Positions 63,637-64,000 of a DNA stretch of 64,000 nt are shown here, in pieces. The DNA comes from Peptostreptococcus canis (GTDB lineage Bacteria > Bacillota > Clostridia > Peptostreptococcales > Peptostreptococcaceae): positions 1 to 64,000 of the forward strand of contig NZ_JABGBW010000001.1 of NCBI RefSeq assembly GCF_014229965.1, in the 5' to 3' direction. The notes beneath the pieces were generated by a model. That model had not been told where the DNA came from, ran no database searches, and saw only the letters and a list, made by a program, of their open reading frames with translations. The first letter of the stretch is position 1; each line of letters opens with the position of its first letter. The position numbers and the translations under genes are program-made.

Positions 63637-64000
63637 ATGAGTATAAGAATAGCATTGGCGGGAAACCCCAATAGTGGTAAATCTACCTTATTTAACGCTT
63701 TGACTGGCTCAAATCAATATGTTGGTAACTGGCCAGGTGTTACGGTAGAAAAAAAAGAAGGTAAATATAAAAAAGATAAGGAAGTAAGTATTACTGACTT
63801 ACCGGGCATATATTCACTTTCACCATACACGTTAGAAGAAGTTGTAAGTAGAGAATATTTAATAAATGAAAGACCCGATGTAATTGTAGATGTAGTCGAT
63901 GCATCAAATATCGAAAGAAATCTTTATTTGACTACCCAATTATCTGAGTTAGGGATACCGGTTATAGTAGCTTTAAATATGATGGATGTTGTTGAAAAAA
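63637..64000 (+). CDS. feoB: Ferrous iron transport protein B (partial, N-terminal)
   Basis: The first 121 residues of FeoB, cut by the window end. The GTPase domain shows G1 GNPNSGKST (~residues 9-17), G2-region [10 protein letters not shown]3 DLPGIYSL and G4 NMMD. The membrane part lies beyond the window. AAAGGGG binding site. Together with two feoA genes it forms the Fe(II) uptake operon. Confidence 0.95.
   Translation, partial: MSIRIALAGNPNSGKSTLFNALTGSNQYVGNWPGVTVEKKEGKYKKDKEVSITDLPGIYSLSPYTLEEVVSREYLINERPDVIVDVVDASNIERNLYLTTQLSELGIPVIVALNMMDVVEK

Overview
The window reads as a chromosome segment of an AT-rich, anaerobic, amino-acid-fermenting Firmicute, most likely a Peptostreptococcaceae member close to Peptostreptococcus (family-level inference, not a species call). 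Supporting traits are: AGA/TTA-rich codon use with TGA as stop; a clostridial 2[4Fe-4S] ferredoxin; a cell-surface protein with CWB2-type wall-binding repeats; a HadABC-like 2-hydroxyacyl-CoA dehydratase operon with acyl-CoA dehydrogenase, EtfBA and a D-2-hydroxyacid dehydrogenase (reductive Stickland pathway giving isocaproate or an aryl analogue); a 2-oxoacid:ferredoxin oxidoreductase with butyrate kinase and phosphate butyryltransferase (oxidative branch giving acid plus ATP); and catabolic glutamate dehydrogenase.

Layout. 1-795: the 3' end of a 23S rRNA, seven tRNA genes and a terminator, with no 5S rRNA in between. 818-5752: an unusually AT-rich accessory patch with a replication-initiator-like protein on the minus strand, a permease remnant, an ABC permease/ATPase pair and, between the pair, a 22-residue radical-SAM fragment. 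5949-20837: core metabolism and envelope (cdaA-cdaR, buk, the four-subunit oxidoreductase, glmM, glmS with its ribozyme, murA, an MreB-type gene, metK with a SAM riboswitch). 21156-28568: a large Shr-like haem/haemoglobin-binding surface protein, a transporter with a 48-bp perfect palindrome at its promoter, and a secondary alcohol dehydrogenase broken by a one-base frameshift. 28679-36525: CobW-type GTPase, recD2, comF, a raiA-motif-like RNA, folT and secA. 36601-47813: a sigma-54 activator, a transporter and the 2-hydroxyacyl-CoA dehydratase operon; both transcription units start with a canonical -24/-12 promoter. 48186-60265: prfB with programmed frameshift, tex, a flavodoxin-ferredoxin protein, an FMN riboswitch with ribU, ptb, tsaE-tsaB-rimI-tsaD, an ABC-F protein and rex. 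60266-64000: unassigned structured RNA, ferredoxin, gdh with a structured leader, and feoA-feoA-feoB (feoB cut by the window end).

How it fits together. Amino acids are oxidised to 2-oxoacids, decarboxylated to acyl-CoA by the ferredoxin oxidoreductase and cashed in by Ptb/Buk for ATP. Reducing equivalents are disposed of through LdhA, HadA, HadBC and Acd-EtfAB, while Rex and the ferredoxin relate to redox balance. The dehydratase arm appears to be switched on by the adjacent PAS-AAA-HTH activator acting at sigma-54 promoters, with three TTTTGC-N5-GCAAAA-like repeats upstream as candidate enhancer sites. The dehydratase activator ATPase (HadI/FldI), present in the characterised operons, is absent from this one.

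Most noteworthy: the sigma-54 circuit and missing activator gene, the Shr-like protein with wall-binding repeats, the raiA-type RNA in the comF-secA interval without its usual hpf/raiA gene, the radical-SAM fragment inside an ABC exporter locus, the alcohol dehydrogenase frameshift, and the unassigned RNA region after rex. All statements rest on reading the sequence; no database search was possible.
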